Of a stretch of 64,000 nt of DNA, positions 12,401 to 24,178 are shown in pieces. The position numbers were made by a program, and so were the translations under genes. The stretch's first letter is position 1, and every line of letters begins with the position of its first letter. The DNA is from Atherinomorus stipes (Eukaryota > Chordata > Actinopteri > Atheriniformes > Atherinidae). The stretch spans positions 1,178,001 through 1,242,000 of the forward strand of contig JALJCO010013654.1 of assembly GCA_023101725.1 (NCBI GenBank). The letters are read 5' to 3'. Below the pieces are notes generated by a model, which saw only the letters and a list, made by a program, of their open reading frames with translations, was not told the origin of the DNA and searched no databases.

Positions 12401-15387
12401 TCCTGTTGAGTCTTAATAGGAGGTCCAAACATTCCCGGAGCTTAGCTCATGAAAGCAAATCTCCCATTATTTTTTGCTGTATTATAGGCTGGGGCGACCC
12501 TGTTTGGAGAGTCACCAGTGAGTAAATGATGCAAGAGGCTATACAAATGTAAAAGCATCCCCCTAATTTACCCCTGTGTACATGTACAAACAAGTACAGA
12601 TGCAAGACTTTAAATTCTTAGCCTCTTTGCATCATAGCAGACCATTAAACAGCTGCTCTCATTCCCATAAATACAGGCAGTTGGTGAACTTCTCCACCTA
12701 CTAGAAGATGTATCAGCCCTTTACTATCAATAAGTAAAAGAAAACCTGCATTTTGAACTTGGGGGATAAGACCATATGTCAGATTGTTGAACTTTAACTT
12801 AAGCAACTGAAGATCAGGTTTCATGTGCGGCTGCTCTTTCACTGTATGCAAGTGTTGCTTTTTCACTATTTCACAATTGGGAATAAAGAGACAATATGTT
12901 AAAGCCCTTATCTATTTATCCATTTATATATTTATTTATTTGTATTCCTTCTGTCAAAACTTGTGCTAAACATGATTTTAGTAATCACTGAACTCCTGTA
13001 TCTGCAGAGGAAATCACACAGAAATCTCCAAATAGACCTGATACATATCAAATTCTCACATTTTCAAGACAAGGCATGATCTGGTGGACAGCCATCGTCT
13101 TCTCCAAGTTGTGCCTGTTTAATGTATCATCCTGAGATAAATAACAGAGGAACAAAAGAAATTGGAGGAAAAGGCAAAAGAGATAGTACCAGGGGTACCA
13201 TCAAGAAAGATGAGGTAAAAGAGAGAGAGGAGGAGGAAAGAATGGAGAGGAGTGGAGCTGAAAATGAGTGTGAAACAGATTGGAGGCTGTGTGCAGAAGT
13301 AGCAGATGGACTGGGGAGCAGTGGAGCGAGGTGGAGGAACACAGCCTTTGTTCTCCCTGGTGTCTGTCTGCCTGTATTGTTTTTTGTCTGTCTGCAAGGC
13401 TACCTACTTTTCTGTCTACCTGTCTCTGGGTTTGGGAATGTTTTACAGATACCAATAAGCTCTCCTCCTGTGTGAACAAACTTCTGTCCTCTGCTGTTCT
13501 TTACTTTTCTTCATTACCTTGCATTACCTTTCTTCTGTCTTGAGTTCTTGTCTCTTCCACTTTCTGTTCTTTCTTTAGCCTCTCTCTTTCTTTAAAATAT
13601 TTTCTTCATTGTTATGAGTAAAGATATGTCGTATTCTCAACATTTTCTGCACCGTTGACCTCCATACCACCTTTTGTAAATCTGTCCTTGTCTCTCTCAC
13701 TCTCCCTGTCTCTCTGTGCACATCCACCAGCATCAATCCCCCTGCACCAGCACAGCACTTAGAGTCCCTAGAGAACTTGAACACCACCTAACTCTCCTGC
13801 TTTCCCTTTCTCTACTCATTGCCCAGATGTTATGGGACAAGCCATTACACCTACACAACATTACTCCTAATATGTCGCTGGGGCAGAGATTAAACCCGTG
13901 GCAGAGCTCATCTGCAAGGATCGTGACACACCGCAGAATCAATATATGACCTCAAAACCTCATCGAACCTTTGTCTCGCTTATTTCTCCTTAAATACTCT
14001 CATTTGAGGGCAAAATGGGTCACTTTATTATGTAAAAATATTGTTTATATGTTCTGGTTTGGTTTGTGAAATTTTATAAACATTGCACTCACGACATATT
14101 GTTCAATTCAAGTGAACAATGTGTGTGTGTGTAGACCCTCTGAAGATCATCCCAGCTCTCCCCACAGCAGGGGAGTGCAATGCAAAGCTGTGAACAAAGG
14201 ATGGGGAGAAGATCATGTGTGTGTACGGGTGTGCATGTGACAGCACACATAACCCTATATCCTCAGGGCTGACTGCTGCCTAGCCTCTGTTCTCTCTACA
14301 TCCATCTTTTGCTGTGTGTGCTCGAGTGTGTGTACACGCGTGCGTACTGATGCTATCATCATATTAACATAGATGACAATCTGGCGCGAAGGTGCTGATC
14401 AAAGATAAATTTCCCTCCCTGGCTCGCCTCCCGTTAATTACGCCATCTGTGTAGGAACGCAGCGTCCTGAATGTGGGGGAGGCCGATCCGTCAAATGCTC
14501 CCGCTCTACATCACTGACAGGTATTCACCAGAGACTTATCGCCTCCAACCCTCCAATAGGTTATGCACACATGACCATGAGGGCACACACATTTGGAGTT
14601 TAACATACATGTGCATAACTTGCCACATTCTTTCAGTGTTTTAATGGTGAAACCTCAAACTTGTCTCCACACACACCAACTGAATTCACATTCACACAAC
14701 CCTTTGCTCACCTTTCACCACCATTCACACACATTTCAGCACCACTTATGCAGGATTTGACTCAAATCTTAATGACAAGTTGTCATTTGGTCAGTTTTTC
14801 AAGAATTCACATCTTTCAGTTGCACTTTGTTTAAATGGGAGCTGAAGTGGAAGAAATTATACACTTTAAACGACAACTTAGGTAAAAATACAGGGTAAAA
14901 ACATAGCAATACAAAAAAAAGCCTTCAGAGCTGTAGTCATGCACAGCTGTTTAGTTTCGTTTACTTGTAAGGGGACAATGCAATTTCATAAAAACACATA
15001 AATAGACATGTTTTGTTTTTTGTTTTGTTTTTTAGCCAGAAAAATAGCCAGAAGGCCAGAAGGCTATTTTTCAGCAGCTGTAATTCATTAATCCTATTTG
15101 CATGTTATAAATACAATATATTCCATCTGTAAGAAAGCCTGTTGGCTAGATTCCAAAGAAAGGTATTAACATTTATTTATCACTAACATTTTTTCATTTA
15201 ACTTTACTCAGAATCAATTTTTAGAACGTACCTTCTTCAACACACCAGAATCAAATGGCTAAATTCCCCTCATGTGTGTGTCATTCAGCTCTGCAGAGGC
15301 CCGGTAACCAGCATTTTTGTCTACTGTAGGTGTGTTGTTGAGGGTACTGTATGCTTTCAGTTCAGGATAGTAGCTCGGAGACTTGGG
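9492..15387. other. Gene-poor stretch, about 5.9 kb
   Basis: No supported gene. It contains a T run at about 11600-11616, a purine-rich patch at about 13155-13265 that creates opposing open frames up to 117 codons, and short TG patches near 14121-14133 and 14313-14345. The segment 14380-14540 is richer in GC and less simple than its surroundings and could be a conserved non-coding block, which cannot be judged from one sequence. Confidence 0.4.
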
Positions 15388-15705
15388 CACCCCTGCTCCA
15401 CAGCAAGGTTATTCAAAATCCTGCCCTCTGGGGCCACTGCCCTGTAGGTTTTAGATGTCTCCTTAATCTCACACCTTATTCAAATGAAATGGATTTCCTC
15501 AACAGCTAAGTTCTATACAAACCTGTCAATGACCCAAAATTTGAGCCAGGTGATTCTAAGCAAACAAATGTCCAAAACCTGTCAGATTTGTACAGCACTG
15601 CTCTACAGACTCCCCCAGACCAGGGATCACTAACTGCGAACCTCTTGGGCCAGGGTACTGCTGGTTTTTATTCAAAGTAAAATGGTTCTTCAGCTGCTTG
15701 TTGTC
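15388..15705. mobile_element. Fragments of a CAGG-ended foldback MITE family
   Basis: Two degraded left-arm pieces lie in tandem. The first, around 15405-15500, reads CCTGCCCTCTGGGGCCACTG and then TGTAGGTTTTAGATGTCTCC. The second, around 15625-15665, reads CAGGGATCACTAACTGCGAA and then CTCTTGGGCCAGG. Both resemble the arms of the more complete element at 16871-17073. Boundaries are approximate. Confidence 0.4.
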
Positions 15706-15774
15706 AAGTTCTGCATAATCTTCCTAATGACCTCCTAATGATTTGAGGAGTGTGTTGCAGTAGAAACACATCTA

Positions 15775-16354
15775 AGGGCGCATTCAGAAATCATAGGCTG
15801 GAAGACTCGGTCCATTTGGGGACTTGGTTTGGCTGGGGGGGGTCATCCGGACTGAGATCGTGTTCACGTTGCATCATAGCTAAACGAGCCAAACGGGCAA
15901 AGAGTCTCAGGTGGCGCTGCATTCGGATTCACCGTAGGTGAGGAAAAGACATACAACAAACAAGAACAAGAAGGTTTTGTGCGTAGGCTACTTACGAGGA
16001 GCTGGGATATGCTTTCATCAGACCAAATATCGATTAAAGCTTTTACTTTCTTGTCACTCCACGTCTGACCAAGAGCCATCTTTGTAAGTACTGCAGTCCC
16101 ACCTGTGTGTTTGTTGTCGTAGCATTTATCTATGTTGCCCCACGTTTTACCCACATTGCTAATGCAAATCTGTAGTCCACTTCTGTATTTGGTCCACTTG
16201 AATCGGACCGAGACCTGCGTTTGTAGGCGGACCAAGTCCGCTTGTTTGTTCCGGATCAGAGTCCGTTTGCGCATTCAAAACTCCCCCAAATAAAGCGGAC
16301 TTTCTGAGCAAACGGACTCTGATTTGAATCAAAAAAGCTTTGTGAATGCACCCT
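15775..16354 (-). mobile_element. PIF/Harbinger-like non-autonomous element
   Basis: The terminal inverted repeats AGGGCGCATTCAGAAATC and, inverted at the right, AGGGTGCATTCACAAAGC match at 15 of 18 positions. Flanks are CTA on the left and ATA on the right, so a 3-bp duplication is not certain. Inside, the minus strand carries a Myb/SANT-like relic (separate entry), which is what points to PIF/Harbinger: these transposons encode a Myb-like DNA-binding partner of the transposase. At 580 bp it has no room for a transposase. Confidence 0.6.
15996..16079 (-). pseudogene. Myb/SANT-like domain relic of a Harbinger Myb gene
   Basis: From the ATG at 16079-16077 the minus strand reads MALGQTWSDKKVKALIDIW and then SDESISQLL. 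The spacing W-S-D-x2-V-x-A-L-I-x-I-W-S-D-E is that of the first helix of the Myb/SANT-like (trihelix, MSANTD-type) domain found in Harbinger Myb-like proteins and their domesticated relatives. Directly after codon 28 comes GTAAGT (15995-15990), a good splice-donor sequence. So this may be a 5-prime exon, although reading through without splicing is also open (a 136-codon frame spans 15864-16274). The remaining two helices are not recognisable, so it is a fragment and not a functional DNA-binding domain. Confidence 0.6.
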
Positions 16355-16870
16355 ATATGCCACAAGCTGGAAGCGTCCATGCAACGCTGGGTTAAGGCAG
16401 TCATTAAAGGGGCCCCCGCCAAGTACTAAGTACAGATGCAAGATTTTACTTTAGGAGGCCTGATATTTTTGTATTTAAAACCCTTCTCTGATTGATCTTA
16501 TGTAGTATTCTATTTTTTTTGAGTTTTTAAATTTGAGGTTTTCTTCAGCTGCAACTTCTAATCAGCAACATCCAGACAAATAAAAGCTTGAAATATATTG
16601 ATTCACATATTATTTGTCTATACAATATGTAAATTGCACCTTTTAAGTTGAATTACGGAAATACATTAACTTTTTCAGGATATTCTAATTTTTGGGGTTG
16701 TACATGTTGGTGGATTTTTACACCCTAAAAGATTTGCCTTGGAAAGAGTCACAGTTGTTTTCCTCTCCTTAGCTTAAAGCATTGTGAAAAGAGCAAGTTA
16801 GCAAACCCCAGGAAGTAGCTGATCAGGTCTCAACACAGATGACATTTAGGCACAGTTTAGAATTCAGGAT

Positions 16871-17073
16871 CAGGAGTGTCCAAAGTAGGTCCTCGAGAGC
16901 CACTGTCATGCAGGTTTTCACTGTTTCCCTACACCTACACAGCAGACTCAAATTTAATGGATTCAACAGCCTATGAAGTTCTGCACAGTGATTTGAGTCA
17001 GCTGTGTTGGGGCAGGGATACATTGAAAACCTGCAGGATTGTTGCCCTTGAGGAGCGGAGCTGGACACACCTG
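16871..17073. mobile_element. Short foldback MITE, CAGG(A/T)GTGTCC ends
   Basis: The two halves are inverted copies. Left arm: CAGGAGTGTCCAAAG, then TCCTCGAG, then ATGCAGGTTTTCA. Right arm, read inverted: CAGGTGTGTCCAGCT, then CTCCTCAAGGGC, then CCTGCAGGTTTTCA. The CAGGNGTGTCCA end is hAT-like, but the 8-bp flanks do not match, so the superfamily is uncertain. Related arm fragments lie at 15388-15705. Confidence 0.6.
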
Positions 17074-17337
17074 TGTACTGAACATCCTGGGCTAAGACTC
17101 AAACATAGTTTTATAACCTCTGTGTTCAGTCAGTTGTAAAATAAATTTAATTCTGTGAATAGATGTACATGACCCACATGACAAGAAATTTTAAGGAGAT
17201 GCATCATCGACACATTTATTTTATTATCCATCATTGGAAGAAAAGCTTAGCAAGGTTTTCTTTTGTTTGTTTTGTTATTTTGAAATGATAAGAGTTGCTC
17301 TTCCTGGCAAAAGTTCTAACTGTTGTGAGACATTGTT

Positions 17338-17355
17338 AATAATAATAATAATAAT
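17338..17355. repeat. (AAT)6 microsatellite
   Basis: Six AAT trinucleotide units in a row. Confidence 0.9.
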
Positions 17356-17399
17356 GGATTAGTTTTATTTGTGTTTTAGATTTGCACTCAATGCAGATC

Positions 17400-17725
17400 C
17401 ATTATCCATTCACTCTTCATTCTGCTTGGTGATTGTAAGATACTATGTAGCAACAGCTGCCCTGGGGTAGATTGATGGAAACATGGCAGCCATTCCACGC
17501 CAACAGCTCCTCCAATCACCATCAGAACATTCACACACCAGTGATGCCCTCACTGGAGGTAACAAGGGAGGGAACTTGCCTACAGTACAACCCTTTTGGT
17601 TTGGTTATTCCTATGTCCACTTGCCCAAGGACATGACACATAACTGAGGGAGCGGGATTTCAACTGCCAAACCTGCGAGCACTGGATGATCTGCTAAACC
17701 ACCTGAGTCACTACTGCCAACTAAT
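17400..17725 (-). repeat. Interspersed repeat fragment, possibly tRNA-derived
   Basis: Blocks such as AACAGCTGCCCTGGGG, ACATTCACACACCAGTGATG and CCACTTGCCCAAGGACA form the familiar middle of a repeat scattered through fish genomes. In that repeat they follow a TGGTAAATGGACTG-type start; a short piece of such a start is present at 31321-31380. On the minus strand GACTCAGGTGGTTTAGCAGA and GGCAGTTGAAATCCCG resemble A and B boxes. The class of the family is not settled here. Confidence 0.5.
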
Positions 17726-17746
17726 TCCTGCACATGAAGGGCTCCA

Positions 17747-17836
17747 ACATTATAGACTGACTTGCGTCAGTCTATAATGTCTATAATGTACATATTAGAC
17801 TGACTTGCTGACTGACTTGCACCAGTCTATAATGTA
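17747..17836. repeat. 15-bp perfect hairpin plus partial repeats of its stem
   Basis: ACATTATAGACTGAC at 17747-17761 and its exact reverse complement at 17766-17780 enclose a 4-base TTGC loop. CTATAATGT recurs at once, then ATTAGACTGACTTGC and GACTGACTTGC, and finally CCAGTCTATAATGT at 17823-17836. The stem unit is thus repeated in both orientations within 90 bp, which makes a compact foldback structure. Confidence 0.8.
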
Positions 17837-18865
17837 GCTCCAAAGTAAAATGGTATTGCTGGCAGCATTGTTATTCCTAACTGATAGTGTACTGCACCAC
17901 CTTGTTATATGTAGCAATGCTACTGCCTTCAATCTCTTCCTCTCAGCTTGTCTTGTGATTTCTCCTTTGAGTTCTTTGATTGTAGTTGCGAGCACTGCTC
18001 TGTGAGATCACTTTATCACCATTCTTCATATTCAAAGCTGGCATATGTATTAGAATTTGTCCCAGATACTGAACATTTAGTCAAAGTCACTTCAAAGTCA
18101 GTAGCTTGCAATTAGTCACACAAGAGGGTGTTTGAAGAGTGATGTCAGAGCATTAGCATTTATCTCTAAGCCTCAAACACACTACTCTCTTGAGTTGTAA
18201 CATGAGATGATTTTCAAACTTTTCAACCTCCAATCATGATATTTTCCAAAGTCTTTTGTCTAACAGCTTGGTCTCTGGCCACAAATACTCTTCTCATTTT
18301 AAAGATATGTGCAAACCCATGTCAAGAGAGGTATCACAGGTTCCATCTGTTTGCAGACTGTGAATATGAACCCATATTTTCCTGCATACAGACAAGTGTT
18401 ATGTGTCATTCAACCTTTTTATTATTTCTGACTGATTTTTCTTCATCCCCATAGTTTTTTATCACATTGTCAAAGAATATAAACAATTTGCTGTCAGACG
18501 TAAACCACTGAGATGTAAAAGCATAACCTGTTTACATGACCACCAAAATCAGATGTCTGGAAGTAATCAGGTCATTTTAACAATCTGATTTGACTCATTT
18601 ACATGCACTTATAAAACACAATATTTGAAAGGTTGATGCCTACATATACACGTTCATTACTGGTTTTATTTCAGCTTACATTACTGTGTAGTGACTTCAC
18701 ATCCTGCTATTTTGAAGACAGGGTTCTATAATTGGAAGAGTTGGATGGATCTTTGCCTTTTTTAGGCTTAAATGCTATATTTACATCCCTAGAAAACAGC
18801 CTTGATCCAAGAAAGCTTGAATCATTTAAATGGCCTAAGCTGACCCAGAAAGAGGTGTAAACTTA
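17837..18865. other. Stretch with no recognisable gene
   Basis: Nothing supported. Around 18525-18635 there are GTTTACATG/TTTACATGCAC motifs and AATCAGAT/AATCTGATTT motifs that could be a decayed MITE, but no clear paired ends were found. Confidence 0.4.
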
Positions 18866-19180
18866 ATGTGGCAAGGTACACAACAGAGGGTCTGGGCAGG
18901 ATTCGATCCCCAGACTCCCAGGTAAAATTCAGGTGTGCTTAGCAGTCAGCCAAAGGAATATCCTTGTGCCCAAGTAGCCAGGGCTCATGATGAATCAGAG
19001 GTGTAGTGACAGGACCCCACAATGTCACATCTCTCCTCCTCTTTCCACAAGCACGTCATTGTGCTTGTGGTGCACAGACTGCCACCAGTTACAAATCCAT
19101 GGACTGTTTACCAGTAGTACACATGGGTCCTGCAGACAATGCCAATGTGGCAAGGTGCACAAGCAGGGCTCCGGGCGGGG
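18866..19180 (-). repeat. tRNA-like dispersed repeat, copy C (two-unit form)
   Basis: Read on the minus strand: a partial first unit ending CACCTTGCCACATT, then the linker (ACAGTCCATGGATTT, GGTGGCAGTCTGTG, and a CACAAGCAC/GTGCTTGTGG inverted pair), then the second unit with CTTTGGCTGACTGCTAAGC (decayed A box) and GGGGATCGAATCC (B box), ending CTTGCCACATT. Unit order and linker match copy A, which supports one family with a dimeric layout. Confidence 0.65.
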
Positions 19181-21928
19181 CAAGACTCTCCCTCCTTGTT
19201 TATCTAGCCACATTCAGAGGGGAATTCCATCCAGCCCAGGGGACATATTTCTGTCAGCATCCTTAAGTTCATTTACTGTAGAAAGATAGGTTTACTCAGG
19301 TTTGCAAAATCATCTGCTGATAGCCTGGTTAGGCTTACGTTACTCAAAAAGCTATCACAAGCACTGTCATTATGAACCACCTCCAAGCATAGCTGCATAA
19401 AAACTGTGAAAAACATCACTGATTTGGGAAAGTTTCATCACCATGTGACCATTGCTCATCTTTACAAAAGAGATATCAGAAATATGCTCATTCGACTTCA
19501 ACTTCAGAGCAAACAGACACAGAGCCATTAAAGTAATATGTCTGTCATGTTCTATGTATCAAGAACTCAGCTTGTAACTTAAGCATTATGTTATTGTCTT
19601 TCTTCACAATGAGTACAAGTATTTTAAAAATCCAACATCTCGGCAAGAGAAGCTGATTTTGGACACAGGCAACCTTTCACCTATGTTTATATGCTAAGAT
19701 ATAGCTAAGCATTGGTAAGTTACATGTCATCACCTGAAAAGGAAACAAAATAAGTGTAAAAAAAAAAGAAAAGATTGAGTTTTATGAACTGATACTGGTT
19801 TAATGAATTCCTTGGTTTAGTTAATTCAGTTAAATTTGAATCAATTCAAATTGATTGATCTTTTTCATCCAGTACTATTACCTAAGTGAAAAATAAGACC
19901 ACTTCTCCATTAGTATTAGTTTTCTAACATCAGCCTCAACAGACTACAGTATGATGGGGACTCCATTCCTTCAGAGAACAGAAATGGGCTAGTGCCCTAT
20001 GCCCCACACTTGTGCCAGATGTGTGGGGATGTGCTTTATGAGGATCCACGCAGTACAAAATGCCACACAACAGAGAAGGACACACCGTTAATCTCGGTCC
20101 TCTGGGACGTCTGGATACTGCATTGCTGTAGGAGTCGTCCATCCCCCTTTCCACTACCCTTCCACTATTATGGCCTTTGCTCTCTCATTATTCCATCAAC
20201 CCCCCATCTGTTACACTAAAACAGAAGTCTTTCTTTCACTTTGCCTTTTTCTAATTGAAATGACATATTTGCCATTCTCTTCATCAATTCATCCATCCAT
20301 GCATCCATAATCTATCAGCCATCCAGTGCCTTCTTACTGTCTCTCGTGTTTTGCACATCCCCTCCTCCAGCTCTCCCAGTCAAATGAAGCAGTCACAGCT
20401 GCTCAGCCATTTCACGGGAAGGCTGCACTGATCACACCATTACGGTATTGACTACATTAAGTAAAGAGGGGAGTCGGGGGTTGGGCTCTGGTTGTAACAT
20501 TGACCACAGTGTTGTGTGATCAATATATTCTTTCAGGGAGAGGAGGAGATGAAAGAGTCTTTTTTTTTTTTAGAGTTAACACACCAACAGACATCAAACT
20601 CATTCTTCACACCAAGACAATATGTTGGTCAGAGGGGTTTTTGTTCTATATTTTCTTTGATGTCCCTTTGAATCCAGAGGTGAAACAAACCAAAGCAGGA
20701 ACTATTGAGGCAAATAAGCACACCCAATAAGTTTACTAAAAACATGACTTTTAAAAGAATGTTTGCGTCTTCACTGAGTAATCAATCACCACATTTTACC
20801 ACCCGCCGATGTCCTTGGAGACGTCATTGGCCAACCAAACTTTTGGCTTAAACACAGGGGCTTTTGAGTGTGAGCAGGAAAACATTGATGTGTAGTCTGC
20901 ACGCAAAGAAGCATTTGATCTACACAAGAATCAAGGTCACCATTAAATTTTCAAAGACTTCAAAGCAATATAGTGTTAAGTACTGCTTGAATTGACCATG
21001 AAAAGAAAAAATTTACTTGGACACCTTAAAAATTCTCTTTTATCCTTTGAATCATTTTCTCGTAATAAACCTATTGAGTTTGGGTTTTATGAGGATAAGC
21101 TGTGAAGCAAACACAACCAGAAGGCTCATAAAAGTCATCGTACGTCAGGCGTGCATTTTTCCCAATGTTTTTAAATTAGATAAAGTTTTGCTGTTTCTAT
21201 TGTTTGTAATTCTAGCAGTATTATAAACATCCTTAAGTGCTGAATAGGTTATGTTTGGGTTTGAAATCTTTGAGTTCTGATGCATTCATGTGTCTCTGCA
21301 CACATGTACTTGTAGCATTGTGCTTATGATAATAGTTCACTTTCAGGTCTCAGGCCCCACTGAGGAGTGCCAGGCTCTCCCAGGATTCTCCTGGAGCTTT
21401 CCCAGATGGCTTGAAAAACTCCTACCTGTCTCTGGACTGGCATCGCTGCCAGAATCTCGTTCACTTGCAGGGCACACAGACTGGAGACTTGGCACATCAC
21501 ACTCTTTCAGGACAAAGGAACAACTTTTGGAGGTCGTCTGAGTGTTCTTGGACCAACTGCACTTGAACCAAAGTGGAAAATTATGTTTGACAAGTTTAAA
21601 TGAAGCAAAATATGAATACAGTGATATGAAGAATCAAGAAATCCACCCCTGTGCACAAGAATTTGGCAAACAGTCCAAGAGTACAGTATATGATTAAACA
21701 TAATGAGGCAATAGTGGATAAGAATAATGAAAACTGCATATTTTGGTGCACCAATTGGATTTAGAGATCATTGTGTCATTCAAGGCGTCATCACGACTGT
21801 AGTGTTTTCTCAGTCATAATGGAAACTCAGTTCTATTTTTTCCTAAGTCTCTCACAAATTCAGGACTTATTAAACCTGCCAATATCACAGAATATGATCA
21901 TTGTCAATGATAAATCTAGTTAAAAAAC
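19181..21928. other. Gene-poor stretch, about 2.7 kb
   Basis: No supported gene or transposon end. The frame at 19992-20219 (plus) begins with a C-x2-C pair but has no second metal-binding pair, and neighbouring frames compete. A T run lies near 20560-20570. The segment 21336-21545 follows TTTCAG and is relatively GC-rich, but no protein family is recognised. Confidence 0.4.
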
Positions 21929-22314
21929 AATTGATGCACGATATAAAAAATTTCAGCTGATACAACAACTAATAATTTTCTGCTTCTCATGGCAAATACG
22001 ATACTGATATTAAAGCTGAAAATTATCTGATCATCATTCCTTGCAAAATAATAAAAATAATACTGCTGCAGATCCAACAGTTGCCAGAGACGTCATGATG
22101 TTGCACGGTGGGTGTGGAATTATGTTGTTCCCATACCCCACGAAAGAAAAACAAACAAAAACCAAAAAAACAGCTTTCTGTGTGTTTGCCACATCACAGT
22201 GCCTGTTATACATTAGTTAATTATATCTATCTATATTGGGTAGATATCGATATTCCGTTTTGAAGATAATATCCGCTGATTCTGATATCAGGGCAATGAT
22301 ATTGTGCATCTCTA
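21929..22314. mobile_element. hAT-like MITE with GATGCAC-type ends
   Basis: The left end GATGCACGATAT pairs with the right end ATATTGTGCATCTCTA, and the inner flanks are rich in GATAT/ATATC motifs. The inverted right end reads TAGAGATGCACAATATC, a decayed TAGGGATGCAC hAT terminus. The 8-bp flanks (TAAAAAAC and CTAAAAAT) are similar only when shifted, so no target duplication is claimed. Confidence 0.5.
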
Positions 22315-23732
22315 CTAAAAATAATTCTGATACAAAAATCCTGCTACTATTGGCAGCTTTTTAATATCCTCATTTTCCACAGATTTTTCAATGTGATGTC
22401 ATGAAGGCATAAAAATACAGAGTTGAATGAAATGATGCAGAAATTAGAGCAGGCATAATTGATGATTTATAAAGATAGGGGCTGGAAGACCTAGGATTGA
22501 ACCGAGCAAATCTGGAGTTTGTAAATAAACTTTATGAAGGATAAACAGACACCTTGCATGTAGTGACAAAACTCTTCATATAACCAACCAAAGATCATTT
22601 ATTTGTTTGTGCAGTGGCAACTTTCAGGATTTCTTTTTCATACAGATGAATGATGATGATGCCACTCTGCTGGACCCCTTCCCTGTTATTCTTTTCTTTG
22701 AGAAAGTCCGTGTATTGATGTGTGTGTATGTGTGTGTAAACCTCTTCCATGGCAGTAGCAGTGAGTTTCATGAGCATGTTTCCTTTGTCTGGGAGTAAGT
22801 GACTGAGTGAGTGCATGTGTGTGGCCTTCTATACAGCTTATCCTCAAGGGACAGCATACCAAAGAACTGCCTGGTTGGTTTGAGAAATATAAAAGCAGAG
22901 ACCCAAAAAGGAAAAATGAGAAGAAGGAGAGAAAACATGAGAAAAAAGTGGAATGAGAGAGTGACACAGAGAAGTCCAGATCAAGATGTCTGGGTGCAGA
23001 GCATCCGGGGACACAGTCAAAGCAAAACCCTGAGGAGGGTAGGGAGAGGGTCAGATGAGGATAATGCTTTTCCTGCAGGGAACTTACGAGGCAGAAAAAA
23101 TTTTTGTTAAAAAAAAGAAAAGAAAACTTGTCTCTGCATAAAAAATGTATGTTTTATCAAGTGCATTTCCCTTGTAATGTATGCACCAGATGTGTTGGTT
23201 TGAATTACAGGGTTAAAACAGAGACTGAGAGCAGTGCAGGTAAAATTTTAAGCACAAAAGTTTGGCTCCTGTAATATTCAAGAGCCCTTGAGCCACCTTT
23301 ATCTTTTTACCTTCAGTTAGTGGAATAATGTGCAGCAAGAAATGTTCCCTATTTGGGTCAACCCATGCAGTTGGTGTCAATTATGCAAGTTTTCAGTCTC
23401 CATCTAAAATGAGACATTTTTTTAAAGCATAATAATTAAAACAGTCTGTCTTTTTTGTTTGATTTTCCTCATTTGTTTTTCCCAGTTATTTATTGTTCTT
23501 TGTTTAATTTCATGTCAACTTACCTCCATACTCATCTCCTGTCAGCTTATGGTCCCTTCATTATGTATTTATGCATTAATGTGTGTCTATACCTACTTCT
23601 GTTTACTCGACTTATGCTGCGTAGGTTATCCCTGTAGATGAAAAGTAGCCGTATAGTACTTAACCCTTTAAAGTCTGATCCAAAAAATAACAAACAGAAA
23701 ATGAACTTTTTTAAAGTTTAAATTGATCCCCT
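22315..23732. other. Gene-poor stretch with a purine-rich patch
   Basis: No supported gene. A purine-rich patch at about 22890-23055 gives a 99-codon plus-strand frame made mainly of K, R and E, without motif. A short TGTG patch lies near 22718-22736. Confidence 0.4.
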
Positions 23733-23736
23733 TTAA

Positions 23737-24174
23737 AGACACACAACGGAACTTTTAGCAGTTTTCTCAGTGACGCACCCCCTATTGGTGGCTAAACTAG
23801 CATCCATCTTGTATCGTTCCTGTACGGTGAGCTTCCTCCAGCCAGTCAAAAACTGTCTTATCTTGACTCTTGTTCTGTCCCTTCCTCCTTTTCTTTTCCT
23901 CTCTTCCTCTGGTAGTGTTTCCTTGCGTGTTTTTACCGAATCTGACATGATGCGCATCCAAAACACCCGCGGTGTTCATCTCTGTTTCATATCCGTTTGC
24001 TAGTAAGTGATGCTCTGTGCAACCAATAGTCGGCTGCAACATCACAGTCGCGTCACGGATGGGAATCTTACATAGTGCTGTTTCTGAGCCCCGGGACGCC
24101 TCTGGGCAGTGACGGCTCGAAAACGCGCATAATGAATGTTGGTGTGCCATCAAAATGAATCAGAAAACACATTT
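23737..24174. mobile_element. TTAA-type non-autonomous element, partial (inverted copy of 37509-37968)
   Basis: TTAA (23733-23736) precedes the end AGACACACAACGGAAC. The body then matches the reverse complement of 37509-37968 over nearly its full length, e.g. GACGCACCCCCTATTGGTGG, AAAACTGTCTTATCTTGACT and GGGACGCCTCTGGGCA. The other end of the element is missing: at 24175-24178 another TTAA occurs and a different repeat begins. TTAA targets are used by piggyBac and Kolobok superfamilies; the choice between them is open. Confidence 0.75.
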
Positions 24175-24178
24175 TTAA

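Noticed and set aside
13122..13475. Opposing 92-117 codon frames
   Set aside because: They arise from a purine-rich strand with few stop codons; amino-acid content is low-complexity and no domain is present.
18525..18635. MITE with GTTTACATGCAC-type ends
   Set aside because: The motifs are in direct rather than inverted arrangement and too decayed to define ends.
19992..20219. Plus frame with a C-x2-C pair as a zinc-finger exon
   Set aside because: No second metal-binding pair at a usual distance, no splice-site context, and an equally long opposing frame.
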